From Acidobacteriota bacterium (GTDB lineage Bacteria; Acidobacteriota; Terriglobia; Terriglobales; Acidobacteriaceae): a DNA stretch of 64,000 nt. The stretch is taken from contig JAKATU010000065.1 in the NCBI GenBank assembly GCA_021818585.1, forward strand, positions 1-64,000. Reading direction: 5' to 3'. Both the position numbers and the translations under genes were made by a program. Under the pieces are notes generated by a model. It did no database searches. It was not told where the DNA came from and worked only from the letters and a program-made list of their open reading frames with translations. Shown one piece after another: positions 43,988 to 54,232 of the stretch. How positions within the stretch are numbered: position 1 is the stretch's first letter; every line of letters starts with the position of its first letter.

Positions 43988-46894
43988 CTAACTGCCCGGA
44001 TACTGTTCCAGTTCAAAGTCATACACCGCATTCGGACCCACCATCGCCTGCACCACAATCCGCACCGGCACACCCCCGTTCGCCATCGGCGTCAGGCTCA
44101 CGGTGCCGTCACTCGCAGACATGGCATCCACCGTCTGCTGGCCCAGCACCGGCGGCGAAGGACACGCCTCGCTGCCCACACAAGCCGGCGTCCACGCAAA
44201 CATCGTTTCATGAAAGGTCACCGTCGCGCCCGCCATCGGCCTGCCAATCGCATCCGTCGCCTCCAGCACCACCGGCGTCAGCGCCTGCGTCGCCGTTACG
44301 CTCTGCGCCGTGCCGGAGACAGGCACAATCGCAGCCGTCTCCAAATGCACTGGCACCACGCTAAAGGTCACGCACGTCGTCGTGCCCACCGAACATGCCT
44401 GCACCGTGCCGGCATTCGTTCCAATCTGCGGACTCACTGCAACCTCTTCCGTCGCAATGCCGCTCGTGTTCGTCGTCGTGGTGGCTTGCGTACTCAGCGT
44501 AATGCCAGAGCTCGTCGTCTGCCACAGCACCTGCCCACCGGCCAGAGGCTGCCCGCTCGCCAGTACCAGCGCCTGCGGAGACCAAGTCGTCGAGCCGCCA
44601 ATCGCTACATACAGATTCGGCGTCATCGCATACAGCGTCGAGGGAGCCGCACCGGTAAACTCCGCCAGCACTTTTGCCCCGTTCGCCAGTGACGCCGTCA
44701 CCTGCGCCAGCGCTGTCGAGTTCGGCGTCACCGCCATGGTTGCCACGCCGTTGGCATCCGCCACTACCGTGCAGGTGGCTGCACCGCAGCCCAGCGCGGC
44801 GCCGCCCTGCGTCACCGCAAAGGTCACCGGGATCCCCGGCGCAGCGGACAGATCCACGCCCAGCGCGCGCACCGTAAAGTTCACTGGAACTGCCTCGGGA
44901 ATTGTCCCCGTCGGCGCCGTCAAAATCGTCAGCGCATCGCCGCCCTGCGCCTCATACCCCAGCCCATCGGCAATCATCGCCACGCCCAGCGTCTGCGGAT
45001 CTTCCACCTCCACCAGCACCGTGCCAGTCGCTCCATTCGACGGCGGAGCCACCGCCGTGATCCGCGTCGCCGTCACCGATATCACCTGTGCGGCCACGCC
45101 ATTCACATACACCGCCGAGTCTGGGCGAAACCCCATGCCCACAATCGTGATCGTTCCGCCCGCTGCAGGCAGGCGCGCCGGGCTCACCGTATCCGCATAC
45201 AGCACGCGCGCAAGGTACGCATAATCCGGACGCCCGTCGCCGCGCTGGTCCGCAATCCCAATGCGCACAAAGTTGCTCGCCGTGCTCACCGCGGAAAGCG
45301 TAGTCAATCCCACCTCATCGCCGTTGCAAGGCTGCGGCGTTGCCGTCACCGGCGCAGTACCCACCGCATCCGTAATGTTCCAAAGCCCAATCACCGGACG
45401 CGCCTTGCTCTCCGTCGCCGCGCCCGTCCCATCCAGCGCTTCGGTCTCCACCGTAAACTCCCGATTCGCGCGCGCATAAAACTTGAACCAAGCAGAGTGT
45501 CCATAGCAGCAAAGGCGTCCCGTCCACTGCCCCGATCCATTCACCACCGCCGGATCCGCCTCCGTGCCATCGCCGCCGCTGTGCAACTCATCGGCAGAGT
45601 CGCTGATCGTCACATCCTCCTGCACGCTCATCCCCGCCTGCACCGCGGGAATCGTAATCACGGGCATAGTGCCCGATGGCGTTACCTGTCCCGGAATGTA
45701 CGGGCCCACCGACTGCTCATCGGCATACAGCGAGTTGATGGGTTCAAACGTCAACTGATAATCCGATTGCGTCATCCCCGGCGGCAGTGGCACCCCGCTC
45801 AAATCGTAGTAACCCTCCAGCATCTGGTCATTGCTGCCAAACCGGTTCAGCGCATTGCCGTTCGCATCCGTGTATCCCGTCACGGGATTCCCCGCATTCC
45901 CCTCAAAGCTCGCGCCGCTCACCGCCGTCACCGTGTACTGCACATCCGGTCCGCTGCTTGTCAGCGGCCGCAGCACCACGTTCACACCCTGCATCCCCTG
46001 CCCGCGCTTGAATGCAATCGTTCCATGCACCGAAAATGTCGCCGTGGCAGTTACAGTTTTGCCGGGATACAGCGATTGGTTCGCTGACGTCACCGGATAA
46101 GCCCGATTCAGCGCGGAAATATCGTCATACCGCAGCGTCGTTCCATTCGGAATACAGGTGCCGCCGCCGCCGTTGCACAGCCGCTCAATCGGATGCATGA
46201 TCGGCCAGCCCGCCAGGCCCGCCGTCGTCACCTGGTTCGCGTCAAACATCTCTTCGTTCGCCTGCGACCAGTCCAGCCCCAGGATGCGCCCAAAGCCCCG
46301 CACCATCTCGTACTGCAAATTCTCCAGCTCCGTGCTGGTCGTCGCGCACAGCCCGTTCACCAGCATCACCGCATGCACAATATTGCCCGTCGTCGAAAAA
46401 TTGTCCACATACGTCAGCACAGCATTGCGCGGGCACGCGTTCGGATCGCTCGCACCCTGCCCATAGATCGCGTCAATCACTGACCCATCCGCGTCATACA
46501 CCACCGCCACCGGCACGCTCGTATCCGTCGACTGTATATCCGCCGGCTCCACCAGTCCGCCCGCCCCGTTCGTCACGTTGGTGCCGTTCACGTCTTCGGC
46601 CAGGCTGCCGCCGCTCGTAATCGAAACCGCCGCTGTACTCACCGCGCTCCATACCGCCGCGGCATTCGCTACCATCGTGTTCGCCTGCGAATTGCTCACA
46701 ATCGGGCTCAACGCGCCTTGGTCGGTGTAGTACACCACCTGTCCGTTTTGCCACACCACCGGTTGGCCCATCGCCGCGGGATCAAAATACGCCGAACCCG
46801 CATACCAGCGCGGCCCCCCGGCTACGGCCCACGGCGCCGTTACCAGCACCGCGGCCACAAGCAAAATCCAACCAACCAGTTTTTTTAATCTCAT
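43988..46894 (-). CDS. large secreted protein with IPT/TIG and Ig-like domains
   Basis: The 968-residue protein has a signal peptide (1-25) and an N-terminal metalloprotease-like region in which the expected HExxH site is MVRGFGRILGLDWSQ and so lacks zinc ligands. A central beta-rich region follows, then a TIG domain (PARLPAAGGTITIVGMGFRPDSAVYVNG) and several Big-type Ig-like repeats with VTFAVTQGG and VTFHE motifs. It is probably surface-exposed or exported, with unknown function. ATG 46894 has GGAGAG six bases upstream and starts the signal peptide; the frame is open to 46972. Confidence 0.82.
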   Translation of the reverse strand: MRLKKLVGWILLVAAVLVTAPWAVAGGPRWYAGSAYFDPAAMGQPVVWQNGQVVYYTDQGALSPIVSNSQANTMVANAAAVWSAVSTAAVSITSGGSLAEDVNGTNVTNGAGGLVEPADIQSTDTSVPVAVVYDADGSVIDAIYGQGASDPNACPRNAVLTYVDNFSTTGNIVHAVMLVNGLCATTSTELENLQYEMVRGFGRILGLDWSQANEEMFDANQVTTAGLAGWPIMHPIERLCNGGGGTCIPNGTTLRYDDISALNRAYPVTSANQSLYPGKTVTATATFSVHGTIAFKRGQGMQGVNVVLRPLTSSGPDVQYTVTAVSGASFEGNAGNPVTGYTDANGNALNRFGSNDQMLEGYYDLSGVPLPPGMTQSDYQLTFEPINSLYADEQSVGPYIPGQVTPSGTMPVITIPAVQAGMSVQEDVTISDSADELHSGGDGTEADPAVVNGSGQWTGRLCCYGHSAWFKFYARANREFTVETEALDGTGAATESKARPVIGLWNITDAVGTAPVTATPQPCNGDEVGLTTLSAVSTASNFVRIGIADQRGDGRPDYAYLARVLYADTVSPARLPAAGGTITIVGMGFRPDSAVYVNGVAAQVISVTATRITAVAPPSNGATGTVLVEVEDPQTLGVAMIADGLGYEAQGGDALTILTAPTGTIPEAVPVNFTVRALGVDLSAAPGIPVTFAVTQGGAALGCGAATCTVVADANGVATMAVTPNSTALAQVTASLANGAKVLAEFTGAAPSTLYAMTPNLYVAIGGSTTWSPQALVLASGQPLAGGQVLWQTTSSGITLSTQATTTTNTSGIATEEVAVSPQIGTNAGTVQACSVGTTTCVTFSVVPVHLETAAIVPVSGTAQSVTATQALTPVVLEATDAIGRPMAGATVTFHETMFAWTPACVGSEACPSPPVLGQQTVDAMSASDGTVSLTPMANGGVPVRIVVQAMVGPNAVYDFELEQYPGS

Positions 46895-47075
46895 GGCAAG
46901 CTCTCCGCCTGCCACTCTTCCGGCAAGCTTCGCTCTTATTTCGCCATGCTGAGCCGCACCCTGGAGCCTCAATCCGCGCTCTTTTCGCAGCCCGTTTTCA
47001 GATTGAAATTCCGCCTTTCACAACTTTCCCGTTTCGGAACGCCGCGCAACGACCCGCGCAAAACCCCGAAACCTC

Positions 47076-47276
47076 TCAAATCTCAGGGAAAAAATCAAAA
47101 AATGCGTCGATGCTCTGCCGCAACTGCCCTTCTATTTCCTCGCGTGTACCCTCCAGCACGTGCATCGTCACACGCGCCTTGTTGCCATTCTTCAGCTCAA
47201 TAGGAGCCTCGCCAATTGATGCCACTTCCTCGGCGGGAAGCAGCCTGAGTCCATAAACCAGCGTTAGATTTGCCAT
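47076..47276 (-). CDS. small conserved-looking hypothetical protein
   Basis: The 66-residue acidic protein starts MANLTLVYGLRLLPAEEVAS and ends with an amphipathic helix (TREEIEGQLRQSIDAFFDFF). It has no membrane helix or cysteine motif. An AGGA/GGAGG sequence precedes the ATG. It is divergent from trxB. I do not recognise the family; codon composition and the balanced sequence suggest a real gene. Confidence 0.65.
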   Translation of the reverse strand: MANLTLVYGLRLLPAEEVASIGEAPIELKNGNKARVTMHVLEGTREEIEGQLRQSIDAFFDFFPEI

Positions 47277-47378
47277 GCCTCCATCCTACCGGCTCGCCAC
47301 CAGCGCGCCCCCTGCCACTTCCATTGCATCGCAGGGGTGGGCCCAGGAATCACATAGCAGGTAACATAGTTTACGTAC

Positions 47379-48314
47379 ATGCCTGAAACCGTTCGCGATA
47401 CCGTCATCCTTGGCTCCGGCTGCGCAGGGCTTACCGCAGCTATCTACGCCGCGCGCTCCAACCTCAAGCCCCTTGTTCTCGAAGGCCACGAGCCAGGCGG
47501 ACAGCTCTCGATCACCACCCTTGTGGAAAACTTCCCCGGATGGCCCGAAGGCATTCAGGGTCCCGAACTCATTGAGAACATGCGCAAGCAGGCCTCGCGC
47601 TTCGGCGCTGAGTTCCGCCTCGGTCACCTCGTCAAGGCCGACCTCAGCAAGCATCCCTTCGAGCTCGACCTCGGCAGCGAGAAGATCCGTACCCGCACCC
47701 TCATCATCGCCAGCGGGGCCTCTGCCCGATGGCTCGGTCTGCCCTCTGAGCAGGCTCTCATCGGTCACGGCGTCAGCTCCTGCGCCACCTGCGACGGTTT
47801 CTTCTTCTCCGGAAAAGACATCGCCGTCGTCGGCGGCGGAGACTCCGCCATGGAAGAGGCGCTGTTCCTCACCCGCTTCTGCACCAGGGTGACCCTCCTC
47901 CATCGCCGCGACCAGTTCCGCGCCTCGCGCATCATGCTCGACCGCGCCATGGCCCACCCCAAAATCGAGTTCCTCACCAACGTCACCATCGAAGAAGTCC
48001 TCGGCGTCGACGAAAAGGAAGTCAAGGGTGTCCGTCTCCGCGACAACGTCACTGGCGAGGAATCCACCCTGCCCATCAGCGGACTCTTCCTCGGCATCGG
48101 CCACGAGCCCAACGCCAAAATGTTTGCCGGGCAACTCGACCTCGACGAAGACGGCTACATCCGCACTCACGACTATGTCTTCACCCGCGTCCCCGGCGTT
48201 TACGCCTGCGGAGACGTGCAGGACCGCCGCTACCGTCAAGCCATCACCGCTGCCGGCTCCGGCTGCATGGCCGCGCTCGAAGTAGAGAAATATCTCGAAG
48301 AGCACGGTCGCTAA
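47379..48314 (+). CDS. trxB: thioredoxin reductase
   Basis: A flavoenzyme that reduces thioredoxin with NADPH. The 311-residue protein has the FAD motif GSGCAG (12-17, Cys replacing the usual Pro), an active-site CATC (Cys135-Cys138), the NADPH motif VVGGGDSAMEEA and the C-terminal GVYACGDVQD. No thioredoxin gene is nearby. A long hairpin follows the stop. Confidence 0.95.
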   Translation: MPETVRDTVILGSGCAGLTAAIYAARSNLKPLVLEGHEPGGQLSITTLVENFPGWPEGIQGPELIENMRKQASRFGAEFRLGHLVKADLSKHPFELDLGSEKIRTRTLIIASGASARWLGLPSEQALIGHGVSSCATCDGFFFSGKDIAVVGGGDSAMEEALFLTRFCTRVTLLHRRDQFRASRIMLDRAMAHPKIEFLTNVTIEEVLGVDEKEVKGVRLRDNVTGEESTLPISGLFLGIGHEPNAKMFAGQLDLDEDGYIRTHDYVFTRVPGVYACGDVQDRRYRQAITAAGSGCMAALEVEKYLEEHGR

Positions 48315-48326
48315 ACCTGCCCATAC

Positions 48327-48370
48327 AACGAGAGAGGCGTATACCCCGCCGGGCACACGCCTTTCTCGTT
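48327..48370. terminator. long hairpin between convergent trxB and the DUF3857 gene
   Basis: AACGAGAGAGGCGT pairs with ACGCCTTTCTCGTT (14 bp, one mismatch) around a 16-base loop. It lies 12 nt after trxB and 15 nt after the opposite gene. It has no T-run and could serve both directions. Confidence 0.6.
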
Positions 48371-48385
48371 GATAGCGAATCAGCG

Positions 48386-51300
48386 CTACGTTGCCTTCAG
48401 CGCCTTCAGGTGCCGCTGCGCCAGCACGTAAGTGCTCGTAGCATCGATCACTCCCTCCGGCTTCTTCACCTTCTCAAAGGCCGTAATCGCCGCCTGTTTC
48501 GCACCGTACTGCTCATAGATCAGCCCGTAGAGCAGCCACACATCCGAGTTCGGCTCGGCGATCTCCTGCGCCTTCATCACTTCCTTTGCCAGTTGCCGTG
48601 CCTCCGTCGTCTTGCCCTGCGCGGCGTACAGGCAGCCCAGCGTGTGCAGAATGGCGTAGTTGCTTCGGCCCGTCAGCAGGTTCGCCTGTTGCGCGGCCTG
48701 CAGCGCGGCTGAGTCCACCTTACCTTCAAACAGCGCATTCCAGGCAAAGTCGTTGTAATCCTCCGCCTGTGCATTGCCGCTGTTCAGCAATTCCTGCAGC
48801 ATCTTCGCCGCACCCGCAAAGTCGCCCTGCTCCTGCGCAATCGACGACTCAATCACCACCAGCCTGCGATCATCCGGATTCTTCGCCAGATGCGCCCGCA
48901 CCAAGGCATACGCCGCCTTGGCATCACCCAGCCGGCTCTCCGCCTCGGCCAGCATCCCAATCGCCGAGTCCGAGTCCGGATACTTCTTCAGCAACCCCTC
49001 GGCCAGCGTCCGCGCCTTGCCGTAGTCCTTCGCATCCAAGTAAGCCGAGGCCAGCATCAGGTCCACCCACGGGCGATCCTTCTCTTTCGCCTTCGAGCGC
49101 AGCTTCAAAATCTCCGGGATCATCGTCACAAGCTGCTGCTTGCCCTCCAGCAGAGAAATCGCCGCCAGTTGGATCGCATCCGCTCCATGTGACTCGCCCA
49201 CCGTCCAGAATCGCGGAAACAGCATTCCCTCTAGCGGATCGTCCCCGCCTCCCAGGTGCGCAAAATTCCGCCTCCAGTTCAGCAGCGCGACCGCCCACGC
49301 CTCATTGCCGCTATGCAGCATATACAGCGCCTCATTGGCCACACCTGCCCTGTCATTCTGATCGCCCACAATCCTGTAGCCGTCCGGGTCATGCACCACA
49401 AAAAACTGCCGCGATGCCGCACCTAAATCCTGCACCGTCACGCGATATCCAATTTTGTCATTGCCCTCGGAGTGCAGCTTCATCATGCCCAGTGCCGTAT
49501 CCCGCATCACCGGCAACGTCAGACCCACCTGCTCCGCCTCTACGCGCATGCTCTGTACCGCCTTCTTCGCCTTTTTCACATGTTTTTGCCAGGCGGCCTC
49601 CGTCGGATAATCATGGCGTTCCAGAATCAGGCTCACCTCTACGTCGGACATGTTCCCCGTTAACTGGTCCACCATTAACCGGCGCACTACGCCCTCAGGC
49701 CCGCTCTTCGAATAATTCGTCACATCAAACGGCTTCAGTTGGCTGAATATCTGAATCCGCCGCGCCACTGAAGCGGCATCCTGCTGCCCCTGCAACCCGG
49801 CAGAGAGCAGCTTCGCCGCATCCTGGTACATCCGCAGCCGAATCAGCTCGCCGCCAGCAGAAACCAACGCCGCATCCTGCTGCTGCGTGTCGCCCGAGAT
49901 GCTCGCGGCCCGCTGCAGCCCCGCCGGCACACCCTGGCTCGCCGCCACCGCCGCCACGCCCAGCGCGTTGTGCGTCGCCGTTTGCGGCTGCGAATCCAAC
50001 TCCGTCAGCAGTTGCTTAAAGTGGTGCCCGTACAGCAAATCAAACAGCAGGTTGTTCTCATACTGCTTGCCCTGCTGCGGATGAACCTTCATCAGCGAGC
50101 GGAACTCCGCAATCGCCTCATCCAGGTTGCTCCCGCTCGCGTACCGCACGCCCTCCTTGTTGAACTCGTACATCAGCGCCAGGTTAAAGCGCGTATCCAC
50201 GTCATCCGGATCAATCGCCTTGGCCTGCTTGTATGCCGCAATCGCGCCATCCAGATCAAACCCCGCGCCAAACCGCCGCCCAATCGTGTCGAACTGCGAC
50301 ATCCATCCCAGCGTCTGCCACGCCACCTTTGACTTCGGCTCCAGCTTCACCGCGTCCTGCGCCTCGGCCCGCGCTTCGCCACCCACGCCCGCCTTCAGCA
50401 GCGCGTAGGCAAACCGCACATGCGGCAGCGCGCTCTTCGGCTCTGCGGCAATCGCCTTCTGGTCCGCTTCAAACGCCTGCTTCACCTCGCCCTGCGCCAT
50501 CAGCTTGGCGCCGACCTGGTCAAAGGTAATCAGCACCGCGCTGCCTTGGTTCGCCTTCACCACCGCATCCCGCAGCGCCAGCACGTCCGCAAGGCTGTAA
50601 AGGCTCTTGCCCGTGGTGAACTTGTAGTCCGCAGTCACCACGCCGTTGGCGTCCGTCGAATACTTCTCCGTCAGCGTTGCCGGGCCCATCTGCAGCGTCT
50701 GGTTCGAGGGCAATCCCCGCACTGTAAATCCTGCCGGAGGCACAATCTTGTAAATCCGGTTCGTAACAAACGGAGCAATCTCATATGCATCGCTCCGCTG
50801 CTCCTGCTCCTTCAGCAGCCGCTCCTCGCCCGGAGATCCCGGCTTCGGCCGATTCACGCTCGGGTCGAGGTCAAACCATCCCGGCAGCGAGTTATACGCG
50901 CTCGTCGGATACAGCGCCGCCTGCGCCTGCGTAATCCCCGTATCCCCGCGCTTCGCCTTGGGAACCACAATCGTCAGATCGAACGGCTTCGTCAGGTCGT
51001 GCGCATCCCCATGCGTCACATGGATCGGGCTCTGTGCATCGTAGGCAGCCTTCGCATAGTTATCCAGCGACTGCTTCACCTGTGGATTGTCCGAATTCTG
51101 GTAGTAAGCCCGGTAGCCCGCATCAATGTAGCCGCTCGTCTGCGAGGTCTCAACCACCTTGGCCGGCCCGTAATCGGCCAGGTCAAACGTCCGCGTCTCC
51201 ACCAGCACGCTATCCTCAGGGGTCGCCTGCGGCGTCAGCGTCAGTCCCTTCGTATCGGGCGCAATAATCAGCGCGCGCCGGTCCTGGTCGCCGTAAGGTA

Positions 51301-52543
51301 AGTTGCCCACCTTCGTGAACTCCGCCGTCGCATCAATCCACAGCGGCTTGTTCTTCGCGTCACCCGGAACATACACAATCGCGTGGTCAAAGTGGTTCAT
51401 GCCCGGCAAATCAGGATTCACGTCATTCCCCGGTCCAGCCTCCAGCAGCGCCAGGTCTGCCGGAATACCCGCCTCCCGCAGCATCGCCACCAGGAACGCA
51501 GCCTTGTCCTTGCAATCCCCGTAACCCCGCGCCAGCACCTCCTTCGGAGTGCGCGGCTGCAGCGCCGCCTTGCCAAATTCAATACCCGTGTACCGCACAT
51601 TCTTGTGCAGTATCGCCACCAGCACCGCAGCCCGGGCATTGCGCCCCGTCGGCAAATCCGCCGGAATCAGGCTCTTCACCTCGGCCGGAATAATCTGCGG
51701 ATCCGCCATCGCCGCATACGCTTCCGCAACCGCATGCCACGACTTCCCTGTAGAAAAATCCACCCACGGATCCTTCGGATCAGGTGTCACCAGCGGAATA
51801 TCCGAATTCACAATCGCCTTCAGATTGCTCGCCGAAAGCGTCAGCGTCCGCATGCCATTCGCCACAGCCGTATTCACCTGCGCGTAAGCCATGTCATGCA
51901 CCCGGTACTGCAGCGGAGTCGCCGCAGGCGCCTCCACCACCAGCCGCGTATACGCAATCGGAACATTCCGTTGGAAGTAATTCCGGTAAACGCCGCCGCC
52001 CGTGAACAGCGGCTCCGTGTCCGCCACCGTCGTCTCTTCTTCCACAATCGTGCCCACCGCCAGCGCCGGCAGCGGAGCCGTCAGCACGCGGTCGTCCGAG
52101 TAAGTACCCTCCTCAAGGTCTGCATTATTCGCAGCCGTATCCGTAATCGTCTTCGGGTCCAGCTCCGTAACCGTTCCATTCGGCTGGATCACCCGCGCCT
52201 GTATCTCCGGCCGTTTCTGGTAGAAAGACTCCCACTCCACCGCCACAGACGACCATCCGTCCACACCCGCCTGCGTGTCGATCCGGTAGATGATGTGGTG
52301 CGTATGCACCACCCGGCCCTGCGCGTCGATCGTGTAGTGCTCGTCCTCAAATAGCACCGTCGCGTCAGCAGAAGGATTATGCTTCACCTTCGCGGCGGCA
52401 GCCAGAATCTGCGATGCGCTCGCGCTAAAGGCCGGCCCCGTCAACGTCCATCCCGGCTCCTGCGCGAATCCCGCGCTCGCACAAAAACTGATACACAGGA
52501 CAACCAGGCCCCAGGGCAGAAGACGCTCACAGCCTCTACGCAT
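48386..52543 (-). CDS. DUF3857/transglutaminase-like protein with TPR repeats
   Basis: The 1385-residue exported protein has a signal peptide (1-28), a DUF3857 domain (about 50-240), and a transglutaminase-like domain with Cys in RGYGDCKDKAAFLVAML, His in NHFDHAIVYV and Asp in PLWIDATAEF, so the triad is intact. A DUF-type beta domain follows, then about 600 residues of TPR-like helical repeats (for example FDLDGAIAAYKQAKAIDPDDVDT). Function is unknown. ATG 52543 starts the signal peptide and has AAGGA nine bases upstream; the frame is open to TTG 52606. Confidence 0.88.
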   Translation of the reverse strand: MRRGCERLLPWGLVVLCISFCASAGFAQEPGWTLTGPAFSASASQILAAAAKVKHNPSADATVLFEDEHYTIDAQGRVVHTHHIIYRIDTQAGVDGWSSVAVEWESFYQKRPEIQARVIQPNGTVTELDPKTITDTAANNADLEEGTYSDDRVLTAPLPALAVGTIVEEETTVADTEPLFTGGGVYRNYFQRNVPIAYTRLVVEAPAATPLQYRVHDMAYAQVNTAVANGMRTLTLSASNLKAIVNSDIPLVTPDPKDPWVDFSTGKSWHAVAEAYAAMADPQIIPAEVKSLIPADLPTGRNARAAVLVAILHKNVRYTGIEFGKAALQPRTPKEVLARGYGDCKDKAAFLVAMLREAGIPADLALLEAGPGNDVNPDLPGMNHFDHAIVYVPGDAKNKPLWIDATAEFTKVGNLPYGDQDRRALIIAPDTKGLTLTPQATPEDSVLVETRTFDLADYGPAKVVETSQTSGYIDAGYRAYYQNSDNPQVKQSLDNYAKAAYDAQSPIHVTHGDAHDLTKPFDLTIVVPKAKRGDTGITQAQAALYPTSAYNSLPGWFDLDPSVNRPKPGSPGEERLLKEQEQRSDAYEIAPFVTNRIYKIVPPAGFTVRGLPSNQTLQMGPATLTEKYSTDANGVVTADYKFTTGKSLYSLADVLALRDAVVKANQGSAVLITFDQVGAKLMAQGEVKQAFEADQKAIAAEPKSALPHVRFAYALLKAGVGGEARAEAQDAVKLEPKSKVAWQTLGWMSQFDTIGRRFGAGFDLDGAIAAYKQAKAIDPDDVDTRFNLALMYEFNKEGVRYASGSNLDEAIAEFRSLMKVHPQQGKQYENNLLFDLLYGHHFKQLLTELDSQPQTATHNALGVAAVAASQGVPAGLQRAASISGDTQQQDAALVSAGGELIRLRMYQDAAKLLSAGLQGQQDAASVARRIQIFSQLKPFDVTNYSKSGPEGVVRRLMVDQLTGNMSDVEVSLILERHDYPTEAAWQKHVKKAKKAVQSMRVEAEQVGLTLPVMRDTALGMMKLHSEGNDKIGYRVTVQDLGAASRQFFVVHDPDGYRIVGDQNDRAGVANEALYMLHSGNEAWAVALLNWRRNFAHLGGGDDPLEGMLFPRFWTVGESHGADAIQLAAISLLEGKQQLVTMIPEILKLRSKAKEKDRPWVDLMLASAYLDAKDYGKARTLAEGLLKKYPDSDSAIGMLAEAESRLGDAKAAYALVRAHLAKNPDDRRLVVIESSIAQEQGDFAGAAKMLQELLNSGNAQAEDYNDFAWNALFEGKVDSAALQAAQQANLLTGRSNYAILHTLGCLYAAQGKTTEARQLAKEVMKAQEIAEPNSDVWLLYGLIYEQYGAKQAAITAFEKVKKPEGVIDATSTYVLAQRHLKALKAT

Positions 52544-52690
52544 CCATTTCCATCCTTGATACAGATCAATCGCTAACTTGAAACGCAAGATATCAAGGCG
52601 AGGCAAACATTGCCAGTCATTTGCAGGAATTGCGGAGAATTACACTTCAGCCAACAAAATTCGGCCTGTTATCCGGAAGAAACACTCCCT

Positions 52691-53371
52691 CTAAACGCCC
52701 TTCTTTTGCGGCTCCCAGATGTACTTATGGATCTGCAGGCTCAGCCGCGCAGCCAGCCCGTCCTCCAGCATCCACTCCACCAGCACGCGCGGGTCCAACA
52801 CCGCATTTCGCGTGCTCCGCTCCAGTGACGGCATCTTGCTGAACGCCGGCGAAAGCAGTATCTGCCCAGCTTTTTCCTCCAGCCGGTGCTCGCGAATAAA
52901 CGCCCGCGCAAATTCGTAATCCTCACGGCTCTGGATCACAAACTTCACCTCGTCCCGTACCGTAAGTGCCTGCAGGTTCTCCATCCGGAACGAACCGCCC
53001 TCGCCCGATGCCGGGCACTTCACATCCACAATCTTGTGTACCGCCGCCGGAACATCCTCGAGCAGTCGCTCCCCGCTCGTCTCGATCATCAGCTCGTAGC
53101 CCGCGTCCAGCAGCCGCTGCATCAGCGGAATCAGCTCCCGCGCCTGCAGCAGCGGCTCCCCGCCGGTAAACTCCACCAGCCGTACCGGGGCCAGCTTCTC
53201 AATCTCGGCTACAATCTGCTCCTCCGTAAACGGAATCCCGCCCGTGAACGTGTACTCCGAGTCGCACCAGTTGCAGCGCAGGTTGCAACCCGCCAGCCGC
53301 ACAAAAATACACGGCCGCCCCGCAAAAGACGACTCCCCCTGCACCGACTTGTAAATCTCAATCAGGTGCAA
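52691..53371 (-). CDS. queE: 7-carboxy-7-deazaguanine synthase
   Basis: A radical SAM enzyme of queuosine synthesis that makes CDG from the QueD product. The 226-residue protein has the 4Fe-4S motif CNLRCNWCDSEYTF (Cys29, Cys33, Cys36), the substrate-recognition start YKSVQGESSFAGRPCIFVRL and FTGGEPLLQ. The start is TTG 53371, five bases after the queD stop. It forms an operon with queD; queC and queF are not in the window. Confidence 0.95.
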   Translation of the reverse strand: MHLIEIYKSVQGESSFAGRPCIFVRLAGCNLRCNWCDSEYTFTGGIPFTEEQIVAEIEKLAPVRLVEFTGGEPLLQARELIPLMQRLLDAGYELMIETSGERLLEDVPAAVHKIVDVKCPASGEGGSFRMENLQALTVRDEVKFVIQSREDYEFARAFIREHRLEEKAGQILLSPAFSKMPSLERSTRNAVLDPRVLVEWMLEDGLAARLSLQIHKYIWEPQKKGV

Positions 53372-53376
53372 GGCGT

Positions 53377-53754
53377 TTACTCGTAGTAGGTTGCTGTGGT
53401 GGTGTCCGTCTCGTAGATCGTGCAGTCCTTCACGCGGACGCGGCTCGCCGTCATCTCCGCAAGCTGCCGGTTCGTCTCATCGTAGAAATACTTCGCCAGG
53501 TTCTCGGCCGAGGGATTGATCACCGTGAACGGCTCCAGGTTATTCAACATCTGGTGGTCCAGCCGGTCGATCACCGGCCGCATCACATGCTTCAAATCCT
53601 TGAAATCAAGCAGAAGGCCCGCCGCATCCAGCGTCTCGCCGCAAAGCGTAATCCTCACCTTGTAATTATGGCCATGTGGATTCTCGCACTTGCCCTTGTA
53701 GTTGCGCAAATAGTGTCCGGACGAAAACCCGCGCTCAACTGTCACTTCGTACAT
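53377..53754 (-). CDS. queD: 6-carboxy-5,6,7,8-tetrahydropterin synthase
   Basis: Converts 7,8-dihydroneopterin triphosphate to CPH4 for queuosine. The 125-residue protein keeps the zinc His residues (His14, His27, His29 in SSGHYL and NPHGHNY), the catalytic Cys23, and LDFKDLK and DRLDHQMLN. It is the first gene of queD-queE. No preQ1 riboswitch is seen upstream. Confidence 0.95.
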   Translation of the reverse strand: MYEVTVERGFSSGHYLRNYKGKCENPHGHNYKVRITLCGETLDAAGLLLDFKDLKHVMRPVIDRLDHQMLNNLEPFTVINPSAENLAKYFYDETNRQLAEMTASRVRVKDCTIYETDTTTATYYE

Positions 53755-53899
53755 GCGTTTCCTGCTCGCTTCTCAGGGGAATTGCCCTTCACTTATTGTA
53801 ATGCCCCTTGTAATGCTTCCGCTGGCGCACAAAACCCGCTCAACGGCAGCAGAAACGCCCTCCGCTCACCCGGCGGCGCGCTCATCCGCGAATCTGCCC

Positions 53900-54232
53900 C
53901 TACTTATCAATCTTCATCGGCTTGTATCCGCAGTCATGCGCTTTGTACATCGCGGAAAACGCCTCCGCCACGCTCAACAGCGGCGTCGTCTTCAACGCCT
54001 TCACCGCGCCTCCGCCGGTAATCGCCAGTGAGAGTGCGGTCGCGGCCTCGTTGTCCGGCATGTCGTACACCGTCACCACGTCATAATCGCCCAGGCAAAA
54101 CCAGATTCCGTGCATCGTCCCGCCCAGATTCTCAATCACCTTACTGATGTGCTGGGTGCGATCCTTCGGATTTGCAATCGCCGCCTTGATCATCTCCGAT
54201 GTGTAAGCTACCTGCAGCATATAACTCGGCAT
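53900..54232 (-). CDS. GYD-domain protein
   Basis: The 110-residue protein has the GYD-family pattern LQVAYTSEMIKAAIANPKDR, VIENLGGTMHGIWFCLGDYDVVTVYDMPD and AVKALKTTPLLSVAEA. The family forms ferredoxin-like dimers; function is not established. It is a single gene between queD and the cytochrome gene, with gaps of about 150 bp on both sides. Confidence 0.87.
   Translation of the reverse strand: MPSYMLQVAYTSEMIKAAIANPKDRTQHISKVIENLGGTMHGIWFCLGDYDVVTVYDMPDNEAATALSLAITGGGAVKALKTTPLLSVAEAFSAMYKAHDCGYKPMKIDK

Noticed and set aside
47286..48356. A 356-codon minus-strand frame opposite trxB
   Set aside because: Antisense shadow of a gene with all TrxB motifs; low-complexity Gly/Val/Asp/Glu composition is typical of such shadows.
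53755..53899. preQ1 riboswitch upstream of queD
   Set aside because: The short stem with A-rich tail was not found.
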